Of a DNA stretch of 64,000 nucleotides, positions 8,992 to 16,811 are shown in pieces (position 1 is the first letter of the stretch; each line of letters opens with the position of its first letter). Under the pieces are notes generated by a model. That model was not told where the DNA came from. It saw only the letters and a list, made by a program, of their open reading frames with translations, and made no database searches. Position numbers and translations under genes: made by a program. The DNA lies in assembly GCF_040782645.1 (NCBI RefSeq), contig NZ_CP160403.1, positions 9,802,887 to 9,866,886 of the forward strand, read 5' to 3'. This stretch comes from Streptomyces sp. HUAS ZL42 (GTDB lineage: Bacteria > Actinomycetota > Actinomycetes > Streptomycetales > Streptomycetaceae).

Positions 8992-9180
8992 GAGATGACG
9001 CCGTGACCGCCTTGGGGATCACGCCGCAGGCGTGGGGGCGTATCGGGCGCGCGATGATCGAGACAGCGCACGCCATGCCAACTGGCCTGCACAGTTCCCT
9101 GATCCACTGCCTCCGTGCGCTCTTGGCCGTGGTCAGCAGCGACGTAATTCTTGAGGCAGCGATCGGATGTGGGAGGCGGC

Positions 9181-9672
9181 ATGGCCGGCACGGTGACGAG
9201 CGATCCGAAAGAAGAGGCACTGCGGGCGACGCGGACGCTGAACCCACGACCGGAGGCCGTGGTCGACGCGGTGTTCACCGCCTCCGAGTTCTGCGATCCG
9301 CGGGATCTGGTGCAGGTGAAGTACGAGATGGTGCGCCGGGTGCGTGTGGACAAGGTGCCCGCGGCCCGGGCGGCGCGGGAGTTCGGGTTCTCCCGGCAGG
9401 TCTACTACGACGCCGTGGCCGCGCTGGACGCGGGCGGTCCGGCCGCGCTGGTGCCGGGCAAGCCCGGGCCGAAGGGGCCGCGCAAGCTCACCGACGCGGT
9501 CATGGAGTACGTCGAGACGCGGCTGGCCGCCGAGCCGTCCCTGCGCTCCAGGGATCTGGCCGGCGCGGTTGCCGAGAAGTACGCCCTGAGTGTCCATCCG
9601 CGCTCGATCGAACGGGCACTGGCCCGCCGCGAGGCCGCACGCACCCAGGAGTTGCCCAAAAGCCGCAGCTGA
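9181..9672 (+). CDS. Helix-turn-helix protein of recombinase element
   Basis: 163 residues from ATG 9181 (GTG/ATG alternatives slightly upstream), with GGAGGCGGC just before it. The middle holds a transposase-like HTH (VPAARAAREFGFSRQVYYDA) followed by a second HTH-like segment (LRSRDLAGAVAEKYALSVHP) as in the paired HTH domains of IS630/Tc1-type proteins, but with no catalytic DDE domain. It probably binds the element's ends or its promoter. The next gene follows within about 20 bp. Confidence 0.65.
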   Translation: MAGTVTSDPKEEALRATRTLNPRPEAVVDAVFTASEFCDPRDLVQVKYEMVRRVRVDKVPAARAAREFGFSRQVYYDAVAALDAGGPAALVPGKPGPKGPRKLTDAVMEYVETRLAAEPSLRSRDLAGAVAEKYALSVHPRSIERALARREAARTQELPKSRS

Positions 9673-9688
9673 CAGCCCTGCGCGGGCG

Positions 9689-9960
9689 GTGGCGGCCCGT
9701 TATGAGGAACTTCGGACAGCGATCGCCGGTGGCACGGGCGAGGGCTGGCGGCTGGGCCGGGGTGTGCTCGCCGCCAAGGGCATGGCCGCCTGGGCCACGG
9801 CCTGGCGTCCCTGCCCGAGCCGGCAGCCCGACAGGCCCCCGGGCATCGGCCGCCCGGCCTGCCCAGTGACAGCGACGAACTCGTACGGGTCCTGGCCGCG
9901 ATGGCCATGGCCCACATTCACCCGCCCGATAAACCTGCGGGCCGAAAACCCCACGATGCC
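9689..9960 (+). pseudogene. Small accessory gene, frameshifted
   Basis: From GTG 9689 the frame reads YEELRTAIAGGTGEGWRLGR and GMAAWATAWR, then the protein-like sequence continues in another frame as LPEPAARQAPG and SDSDELVRVLAAMAMAHIHP. A single-base change near 9788 (GCGTCCCTGCCC) separates them. It sits between the HTH gene and the recombinase; no function is known. Confidence 0.45.
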
Positions 9961-9979
9961 AAGGGAGTTGACGTCACCC

Positions 9980-12020
9980 ATGGACGCGACCGCGGCGGCG
10001 GGCAAGGTGACCCGCGAGCATCTGCTGCGTGACGCCTACCTCTATATCCGCCAGTCCACCCTCAAACAGGTCATCAACAACACCGAGTCGGCCACCCGAC
10101 AGTACGCCCTGCGCAGCCGCGCGGTCGCACTGGGCTGGGACCACTCCCAGATCATCGTCATCGACACCGACCAGGGCCAGTCCGGTGCCTCCACCGAGGG
10201 CCGCGACGGCTTCCAGCGGCTGGTCGCCGAGGTCGGCATGGGATACGCCGGGATCGTCCTCGGGCTCGAGGTGTCCCGGCTGGCCCGAATAAACACCGAC
10301 TGGCACCGGCTCCTCGAGATCTGCGCGTTGACCGGCACCCTGATCCTGGACGAGGACGGTCTCTATGATCCCGGCAACTTCAACGACAGGTTGCTCCTCG
10401 GCCTCAAAGGCACCATGTCAGAGGCAGAGTTGCACCTGCTCAAGGCCCGTCTGCGGGGCGGATCGCTGTCCAAGGCGAGACGCGGGGAGCTGGTCCAGCC
10501 GCTGCCCGTCGGCCTCATCTACGACCACGCCGACCGCGTGATTCTTGACCCGGACGCCCAGGTCCAGCAGGCCATCCGGCATCTGCTGACCACCTTCGCC
10601 GCCACCGGCTCCGCCTACGCCGTCGTCAAGGCATTCGCCGACGCGGGCCTGAAGTTCCCCCGCCGGATCCGCACCGGCCCCAACAAGGGCGAGCTGACCT
10701 GGGGCATCCTGCAGCACCACCGAGTCCTGCAGATCCTGCACAACCCGCGCTATGCCGGAGCATTCTTCTACGGACGGCGCCGCGAACGCCGCGGCCCCGG
10801 CGGCAAGACCACCAGCCTGGACCGTGCTGATCACCGACGCCCACCCCGGATATCTGACCTGGGCCGAGTTCGAGGCCAACCAGACCCGGCTCGCCGAACT
10901 CGCCGCCGCCCACGGCACCGATCGCAAAGCCTCCCCACCCCGCGAAGGCACCGCGCTGCTGCAGGGTGTGGTCTCCTGCGGCAAGTGCGGCCGCCGGATG
11001 ACCGTGCGCTGCCGGCGCCAAAAGCCCGTCTATCTCTGCCAGTTCGAGGGTATCCGCAACGCCGTCCCCGTCTGCCAGACCATGGTCGGTGACCAGATCG
11101 ACGCGGCCGTCGGCGAACTGCTGCTGGCCACCCTGACCCCGCTCAGCCTCGAGGTCGCCCTGCGAGTCAGCGACGAGTTGGCCGCCCGCGCCGAGGAGGC
11201 CGACCGGCTCCGCGCCGCCGGCGTCGAACGCGCCCGTTACCGAGTCGACCTCGCCAGGCGCCGCTATCTGGCCGTCGACCCCGCCAACCGGCTGGTCGCC
11301 GACACCCTGGAGGCCGACTGGAACGACGCCCTGCGCGAACTCGCCGAGACCACCGAGGAGTACGAGCGCGCGAAACACACCATGATCGGCCCGCTCTCGC
11401 CCGAGACCCGGGCCAGGATCACCGCGCTGGCCGCCGACTTCCGCCGGCTCTGGAACGACCCGGCCACCCCGATGCGGGAACGCAAACGCATGATCCGTCT
11501 CCTGGTCACCGACGTCACCCTCACCAAGACCGACCACATCGCCATCGGCGTCGTCCTGCGCGGCGGCCAGAGCCACCAGCTCACCCTGCCCCGCCCGCTG
11601 ACCGCCTGGGAACTGCGGCAGACCGACCCGGCCGTCATCGCCGCACTCGACGAACTCCTCGACGAGCACACCGACGCCCAGAGCGCGGCCATCCTCAACG
11701 AGCGCGGCCTGCCCAGCGGCATGGGCCAGCCGTTCACCCGCGGGATGATCATTCACCTGCGTAACGCCTACCAGCTACGCAGCCACCGCCAACGCCTGCT
11801 CGATGCCGGGATACTGACCGTCTCCGAACTCGCCCGCCACCTCGGCGTCCACTTCCACACGATCAAGCACTGGCGACGGGACGGCATCATCACTGGCGTC
11901 CTCGCCAACGACAAGGGCGAGTACGTCTTCCACCTGCCCGGGCCCGAGTTCGTCCGCCCCGTCATCGGCCGACCTCGCCGAAGCGTCCTGGACCCCGAAT
12001 ACTCCGAAACGACCCGATGA
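9980..12020 (+). pseudogene. Large serine recombinase, one frameshift
   Basis: Starts at ATG 9980, or ATG 9956, with AAGGGAG nearby. The resolvase domain comes first (YLYIRQST, the GQSGASTEGR loop, LEVSRLAR), followed by the recombinase domain (GLIYDHADRVILDPDAQVQQ) to NPRYAGAFFYGRRRERRGPG. There the frame changes near 10815; the protein continues in the next frame as TVLITDAHPGYLTWAEFEAN, a zinc ribbon (CGKCGRRM...YLC), a coiled coil, and a C-terminal MerR-like HTH (LTVSELARHLGVHFHTIKHW). It should catalyse insertion and excision of the 3.4-kb element. The frameshift would abolish the full-length product unless it is a sequence error. Confidence 0.85.
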
Positions 12021-12040
12021 GGTGCAGTGTGATGACAGAG

Positions 12041-12827
12041 GTTTGTCTTTCGGCTTCGAGGCGCGAGCCGGATCTACCAACGTCCCGTAGTAGGAGGCGA
12101 GTTCGGCGTACGACTTGTTGATCTGCGGGTCGTAGAGGTCCGGCTTGTCCACCCCGGTCTTCAGGTTGTCCGGGACCAGGCGCCGCGGGACACCGCTGAA
12201 GAAGCGGAAGGCTTCCGCATGCGCGAGCGTCCAGGCGTGCTGGTCCATGTGGACCACCGGGCGGACGAACATGTGCCGCGAGGCGGGAAGCACCATCACG
12301 AACGCCCAAATCCGGTGCCGCTTCCCGGTAGTCGGATTGATCCACTGGCCCAGGAAGCCGTAGTCGATCTGGGCCTCCGAGCCCGGCTCGACCTCGTCCC
12401 GCAACACGGTGACTTTCGAGCGGGCCGCCTCATCGGGCAGGTTCTCGTGCACCCAGCGGCGGAACGTCGACAAGGACACCTTCAACTTGCCCTCGTCCCG
12501 CAGCCGTTGATGGATCGTGGTAACCGTCGTGGTCTCCAGCAGCGACTTGACATGGTCGCGGTGTGGTTCGATCTCTGCCCACCGGACCTGGTTCAGCTTC
12601 CGGCTGGCCAGCTCCGGGAACCAGCCCTTGAGCAGCTTGGCCCAGTCCGTCTCGCTCATGGGCGGCCCGCCGGGGGTGATCCCAGCTGCCTCCGCCGGCG
12701 CCAGGTACTTCCTGACCGTCTTGCGGTCCACCCCAAGCGAGGCGGACACCTGGCTCTTCGAGCGGCCCGCGTACCAGTGCACGTAGATCTCGACGATGTC
12801 GACCACGGTGAACGTTCTCCTTGCCAT
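12041..12827 (-). pseudogene. istA: istA transposase, N-terminal part
   Basis: From ATG 12827 the protein has the IstA HTH (SKSQVSASLGVDRKTVRKYL), then the start of the DDE catalytic core (AQIDYGFLGQWINPTTGKRH; VPRRLVPDNLKTGV) and stops being IstA after ASKPKDKP, exactly where the serine-recombinase element begins. The region is intact up to that point. Its continuation is at 7849-8680. Confidence 0.85.
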
Positions 12828-13110
12828 CCGGTGTGTCCGTCGACCTCTCGGTTCGCAGGTCGAGGGACCGCGACGTCTCCGAGAGGGTCAGGACCCTCAA
12901 CCCGGCACCGGCATGCCCATGGGGAACCCGACGGATACGCAAGGAAGATCCAACAGCTACTCAAACCACCCGAAACAGGGAACATCGGGCCAGTTCGAGG
13001 GCGGTCACGAGCACCATCAAGGGTCAGCGTCCCCTTGGGGAATCGTGGCTGGGTGGGGAATTACGTGACGCTGATCATGCAGATCGTGGGGAATTGTTTG
13101 ACCGCTGACA

Positions 13111-13327
13111 CCTGACGGCGCAACCAGTACACCCTCAGTCTCGACCAGCCGCTGCGGCATCCGGCGGAAGCCGGCCTCGTGCTCCGTGCCCTCGTTGAAT
13201 TCGCTGCCGATCGCAGGGGGAAATCGGCTCAGCCGCAGCATTCCGCCTGGTTGCGGCTTCGAGGTGTTCCATGTCGCCGGTCGCGTGATCACCGCCGGCG
13301 CTTTAGACCAGGTAGTAGCACTTTGTC
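13111..13327 (-). other. Possible unknown gene fragment beside IS21
   Basis: On the reverse strand a frame from about 13292 down to the IS21 end reads RLSRFPPAIGSEFN and GFRRMPQRLVETEGVLV, which looks coding but matches no family I can name. It may be the stub of a gene cut by the IS21 insertion. Nothing else is seen between the element and the YihY gene. Confidence 0.25.
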
Positions 13328-14434
13328 ATGAATATGGGCATGAGATGGTCCGCACCCGGATACCCGGGCGAAATGGTACGGACGTTGAAACGGCATGGAA
13401 GGCACGGCGGTCACGATGCGACCGGCCAGAAGGCCGAGACCGCGCGCGCACCTGAGGCCGGGCCGGATGAGCAGGTGGAGCAGCAGGCGCCGGACACTCC
13501 GACGGACCTGCCCAAGCGCTCCTGGGGTGCGGTACTGAAAGGCACCTTGAAGGAATTCAAGAAGGACGAGCTGACCGACCGGGCCGCGGCGCTGACCTAC
13601 TACAGCATCCTGGCGCTGTTCCCGGCACTGCTCGCGCTGATCTCGCTGCTCGGTGTCGTCGGACAATCGGCGTCGCAGCAGGTGCTGGACAACATCCAGA
13701 ACCTGACCCCGGGCGCTGCGCGGGATGTCCTGCGCAACGCGGTGCAGCAGATGCAGGGCAACGCCGGGATCGGCTCCGTCATGGCAATCGTGGGCCTGCT
13801 GCTCGCGGTGTGGTCGGCCTCCGGCTACGTCGCCGCGTTTATTAGGACTGCCAATGCGGTCTACGACCTCCCGGAGGGCCGCCCGGTGTGGAAGGTGCTG
13901 CCGGTCCGCGTCGGCGTGACGGTGGTCCTGATGGTCCTGGCCGTGGTCAGTGCAGTGATCGTCGTGTTCACCGGCGGCCTGGCGCGGCAGATCGGCAACG
14001 CGCTGGGAGTGGGCGACACGGCGCTGACGGTGTGGTCGATCGCGAAGTGGCCGGTGCTGGTGGTCCTGGTCACGACCATGATCGCGATCCTGTACTGGGC
14101 GACACCGAACGCGCGGGTCCGCGGCTTCCGCTGGATCACGCCGGGCAGCTTCCTGGCACTGCTGATCTGGATGATCGCCTCGGCCGGGTTCGCGGTGTAC
14201 GTGGCGAATTTCGCCTCCTACAACAAGACCTACGGCACCTTCGCCGGCGTGATCATCTTCCTGGTGTGGTTGTGGATCACGAATCTGGCGATTCTGCTGG
14301 GTCTGGAGTGCGACGCGGAGCTGGCCCGCCAGCGTGCCGTGGCGGGCGGGCACCCGGCGCAGGAGGAGCCGTACGTACAGCCGCGCGACACCCGGAAGTG
14401 GGACGAGGAGGACCGCCGCCGTCTTGAATCCTGA
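13328..14434 (+). CDS. YihY/BrkB-family membrane protein
   Basis: 368 residues. A charged 60-residue N-terminal extension precedes about six membrane segments; the family signature ELTDRAAALTYYSILALFPA is followed by GIGSVMAIVGLLLAVWSASG, DLPEGRPVWKVLPVRVG, and LYWATPNARVRGFRWITPGS, as in YihY/BrkB inner-membrane proteins of unassigned transport function. The tail is acidic/basic. The start is ATG 13328 by frame; ATG 13373 is an alternative as neither has a strong ribosome site. It opens a run of envelope genes (PAP2, holin-like, DUF3618, DUF4235), a set often found together in Streptomyces. Confidence 0.9.
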   Translation: MNMGMRWSAPGYPGEMVRTLKRHGRHGGHDATGQKAETARAPEAGPDEQVEQQAPDTPTDLPKRSWGAVLKGTLKEFKKDELTDRAAALTYYSILALFPALLALISLLGVVGQSASQQVLDNIQNLTPGAARDVLRNAVQQMQGNAGIGSVMAIVGLLLAVWSASGYVAAFIRTANAVYDLPEGRPVWKVLPVRVGVTVVLMVLAVVSAVIVVFTGGLARQIGNALGVGDTALTVWSIAKWPVLVVLVTTMIAILYWATPNARVRGFRWITPGSFLALLIWMIASAGFAVYVANFASYNKTYGTFAGVIIFLVWLWITNLAILLGLECDAELARQRAVAGGHPAQEEPYVQPRDTRKWDEEDRRRLES

Positions 14435-14521
14435 AGCGGTGGGGCACCGCCACGGACGTCGTCCAAGACCCTCCGGCGCTCTCCGGGGTCGCGGCGGCGC
14501 GGAATCGATCACGGCACCGGT

Positions 14522-15103
14522 GTGACCAGGTCGTGGACGGGAAGTCGGCTGGTCATGGGAACGATGGCCGATCTGCACGACGGGGACCGCTGGCTGGCCA
14601 GACGGGCCATCGGGTGGGGGCCGCCCTGGGTGCGGCGGGTCGCGCCCGCCGTACAAGAGGCGGCCGAGCACACCAAACTGTGGTGCGCGACGGCCGCAGC
14701 GATGGCCGCCGTCGGAGGGTGGCGCGGCCGCACGGCCGCCGCCGCGGGAGTAACGGCCATGGCGACGGCCCAGGTGCTGTCCAACGCGGTCGCCAAGCAG
14801 CTGTACCGGCGACGTCGCCCACCACAGGAGTGGGTGCCGCCGGAGGAACTCCAGGACCGCCCGGACAGCTCCTCCTTCCCCTCCGGACACACCGCCGCAG
14901 CCTTCGCCTTCGCCGGAGCCGTCGCACCGGTGTGGCCGGCCGCCGGTGCCGCCTGTGGGACGGCGGCGGTGACGGTGGCCGCTCAGCGGGTGCACAGCGG
15001 GGCGCACTACCCCTCCGATGTGGCCGCCGGCGGCGTGATCGGGCTGGCCGCGGCCGCCCTGGTGCGAGGCGCACCGCATCTGCCGTGGCGACAGGTGCTC
15101 TGA
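14522..15103 (+). CDS. PAP2-family phosphatase
   Basis: 193 residues. The three phosphatase motifs of the PAP2 superfamily are present in order: KQLYRRRRP (motif 1), SSFPSGHTAA (motif 2) and RVHSGAHYPSDV (motif 3, with His and Asp). Hydrophobic helices between them indicate a membrane enzyme that probably dephosphorylates lipid phosphates such as phosphatidate or undecaprenyl pyrophosphate. GTG 14522 is used; ATG 14555 with GGGAAG upstream is an equally likely start. It follows the YihY gene by 87 bp in the same direction. Confidence 0.9.
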   Translation: MTRSWTGSRLVMGTMADLHDGDRWLARRAIGWGPPWVRRVAPAVQEAAEHTKLWCATAAAMAAVGGWRGRTAAAAGVTAMATAQVLSNAVAKQLYRRRRPPQEWVPPEELQDRPDSSSFPSGHTAAAFAFAGAVAPVWPAAGAACGTAAVTVAAQRVHSGAHYPSDVAAGGVIGLAAAALVRGAPHLPWRQVL

Positions 15104-15230
15104 CGGGCGGTGATGCCCTGAAGCAGGGGTACCCGGACAGCCGACCGGATCAACGGGTAGGCCCGGCTTGTGCCAGTACCAACGCCCACGGGCCTGCCAC
15201 AAAACGCCGACGAAGGACAGGTGAGCACCG

Positions 15231-15650
15231 ATGACAGCACAGGGCTCCCACCAAACCCGCAGCCCAGCGGAGGAACCCGTGGGCGACCTGGTCCAGCGTG
15301 CCTCGCAGCAGTTGTCACAGCTGGTCCGCGACGAGATGCGCCTGGCCCAGGCGGAGATGGCCCAGAAGGGCAAGCGGTTCGGCAAGGGCGGTGGCCTGTT
15401 CGGCGGGGCTGGCCTGATGGGGGTGCTCACCCTGCAGGCCCTGGTAGCCACGGTGATTGCCGCGCTGTCGCTCGTTATGGACGTATGGGTGGCGGCACTG
15501 ATTGTCACCGGTGTGCTGGCCGCCATCACGGCGCTGATGGCGGCTCTGGGAAAGCAGCAGGTCAGCAAGGCATCCCCGGCGAAGCCGGAGCAGACGATGG
15601 ACAGCGTCAAGGCCGATGTGGCCGAGGTAAGGGAAAGGGCACAGCGATGA
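15231..15650 (+). CDS. Holin-like (phage holin 3_6/DUF1469) membrane protein
   Basis: 139 residues. An amphipathic N-terminal part (VGDLVQRASQQLSQLVRDEM) is followed by two membrane helices in a hairpin (GLMGVLTLQALVATVIAAL and VWVAALIVTGVLAAITALMA), the standard layout of the Actinobacteria phage_holin_3_6 family, whose members are usually cellular rather than phage genes. GACAGGTGAGCACCG precedes the ATG. Its stop overlaps the next ATG (ATGA), so the three genes 15231-16380 form a tight operon. Confidence 0.88.
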   Translation: MTAQGSHQTRSPAEEPVGDLVQRASQQLSQLVRDEMRLAQAEMAQKGKRFGKGGGLFGGAGLMGVLTLQALVATVIAALSLVMDVWVAALIVTGVLAAITALMAALGKQQVSKASPAKPEQTMDSVKADVAEVRERAQR

Positions 15651-16117
15651 CCCCGGACAAGCCGCACACGGGAGACGAGACAGCACCTTCCCCGGAGGAA
15701 CTGCGCGCGCAGGTCGAGGCGATCCGTGAGGATCTCGGCGAGACCGTCGAGGCGCTCGCGGCGAAAGCGGATGTGAAGACCCGTGCCCAGGAAAAGACAG
15801 CGGCCGTCAGGCAGCAGGTTGCGGAGAAGACTACGCACGTCAGGGACCAGCTGCGGGAGAAGGCGACACACGCGGCCCACGTGGTGCAGGACAAGACCCC
15901 CGAGCCGGTGCGGACCAAGGCCGCCGCGGCAAGCGGGCAGGTCCGCGACAAGGCCGGGCACGTCGGTCAGCTCGCCCGCCAGAAGGCTCCCGAGCCGATG
16001 AGGGAGAAGGCCGATCACGGCGTGCAGCTGGCGCGGGCCAACCGCACCCCGCTGCTTGCCGCGGCTGGTGCGCTCATCGCCCTGCTGCTGGTACGCCGTG
16101 CCAGGAGGCGCCGATGA
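15647..16117 (+). CDS. DUF3618 membrane-anchored helical protein
   Basis: 156 residues. The N-terminus has the DUF3618 signature (SPEELRAQVEAIREDLGETV, EALAAKADVK); the middle is a run of charged helical repeats (QEKTAAVRQQVAEKT, REKATHAAHVV, RDKAGHVGQLARQKAP) and the end is one membrane helix followed by a run of arginines. It is probably a tail-anchored envelope protein; the function is unknown. The ATG overlaps the stop of the upstream holin-like gene and the TGA overlaps the ATG of the downstream gene. Confidence 0.88.
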   Translation: MTPDKPHTGDETAPSPEELRAQVEAIREDLGETVEALAAKADVKTRAQEKTAAVRQQVAEKTTHVRDQLREKATHAAHVVQDKTPEPVRTKAAAASGQVRDKAGHVGQLARQKAPEPMREKADHGVQLARANRTPLLAAAGALIALLLVRRARRRR

Positions 16118-16380
16118 GAGCCTCGAAGATCGCCTACAAGCCGGTCGGCCTGGCGCTCGGCGCCCTCAGCGGTGTGCTGGCCGGCGCGGTGTTCAAACAG
16201 GTCTGGAAGCGGCTTGGCCATGAAGAAGATGCCCCCGATGCCACCGACGAGGAGCGCACCTGGAGCGAGGTCCTGGCGGCGGCCGTCCTGCAGGGGGCAA
16301 TCTTCGCTGGTGTCAAAGCCGCCGTCGACCGCGGCGGCGCCGCCACCACCCGCCGCCTGACCGGCACGTGGCCCGGCTGA
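16114..16380 (+). CDS. DUF4235 small membrane protein
   Basis: 88 residues with the DUF4235 pattern: YKPVGLALGALSGVLAGAVF, a conserved W-K-R stretch, TWSEVLAAAVLQGAIFAGVK and AAVDRGGAATTRRLTG. Two membrane helices are predicted. It is the last gene of the coupled trio (ATGA overlap with DUF3618). DUF3618 and DUF4235 proteins are commonly found together; their role is unknown but presumably in envelope integrity. Confidence 0.88.
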   Translation: MRASKIAYKPVGLALGALSGVLAGAVFKQVWKRLGHEEDAPDATDEERTWSEVLAAAVLQGAIFAGVKAAVDRGGAATTRRLTGTWPG

Positions 16381-16811
16381 CCCGTACCATCGACGCCCGT
16401 CGCACGTTCTACCCGGCGGGCGCCGATGGGCGGTTGTGCCGTCGCATGCCCAGACGCCGGACGCCAGTGCCGAGTGGGTGCCTCGGGAAGCCGCTCAGCA
16501 CGTGAGTCGGCAACGGGACCGGCTCCAGCCCCTCTACCACCACCCCGACGACCAGCCCCGCAGCCACTAGACGGCCATCGACTGTCAGCGCTGCGTGGTC
16601 GCTCACTTCTCGCCCTCTACCCGCGGCCCGGATACTCGGTGGAGCCCTGGCTCGATGACATCCGCGCGGCCTTGGACGCCACTCTTGCCGCACGCCGCCG
16701 GTACAAGGCACTGGCCTGCCCGGGAGCGTGTCTGCGAACGTTCGACTGGTGTGCTGTGGTTGCACGGCCGGGCGCGGCGCCTGCTGCTTGGCTGCAGGGC
16801 GCCACGCGCGG
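16381..16811. other. Intergenic stretch
   Basis: About 430 bp between the convergent DUF4235 and histidine-kinase genes. A forward frame near 16617-16740 reads PGYSVEPWLDDIRAALDA, which is protein-like, but no start, family or clean end is visible; it may be the stump of a lost gene. No clear terminator hairpin stands out. Confidence 0.3.

Larger units (their letters stand above)
8681..12041 (+). mobile_element. Serine-recombinase element inserted in istA
   Basis: This 3.36-kb block separates the two halves of istA and has no inverted repeats. Both junctions contain GG (8679-8680 and 12040-12041), as expected for a large serine recombinase cutting a 2-bp core; exact removal would restore the istA reading frame. 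Its genes all run forward: a DUF5372-like protein, a possible small frame starting at GTG 9003 (ALGITPQAWGRIGRAM) with no clear end, an HTH protein, a small frameshifted gene and the recombinase. Confidence 0.75.
6486..13110 (-). mobile_element. IS21-family element with passenger gene, split by nested element
   Basis: The left end begins TGTCGACGATCACGTAATTC and repeats CACGTAATTCCCCA twice; the right end, read inward, begins TGTCAGCGGTCAAACAATTC and also carries CACGTAATTCCCCAC, with a further imperfect copy. Multiple short repeats in each end and TGT...ACA termini are typical of IS21. Inside are istA and istB on the minus strand plus a forward passenger gene. A 3.36-kb serine-recombinase element interrupts istA; without it the IS21 part is about 3.27 kb. 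istA and istB both carry disabling mutations, so the element should not move unaided. No convincing target-site duplication was found. Confidence 0.8.

Noticed and set aside
12890..12930. Short sequence CGGCACCGGCATGCCCATGGG resembling one at 19030
   Set aside because: Only about 20 bases of partial similarity in GC-rich DNA; no wider repeat around either place.
13289..16018. Long open frame on the minus strand across the envelope operon
   Set aside because: It lies opposite five clear genes with known families, is full of Arg/His/Pro runs and has no family match; it is an artefact of high GC third positions.
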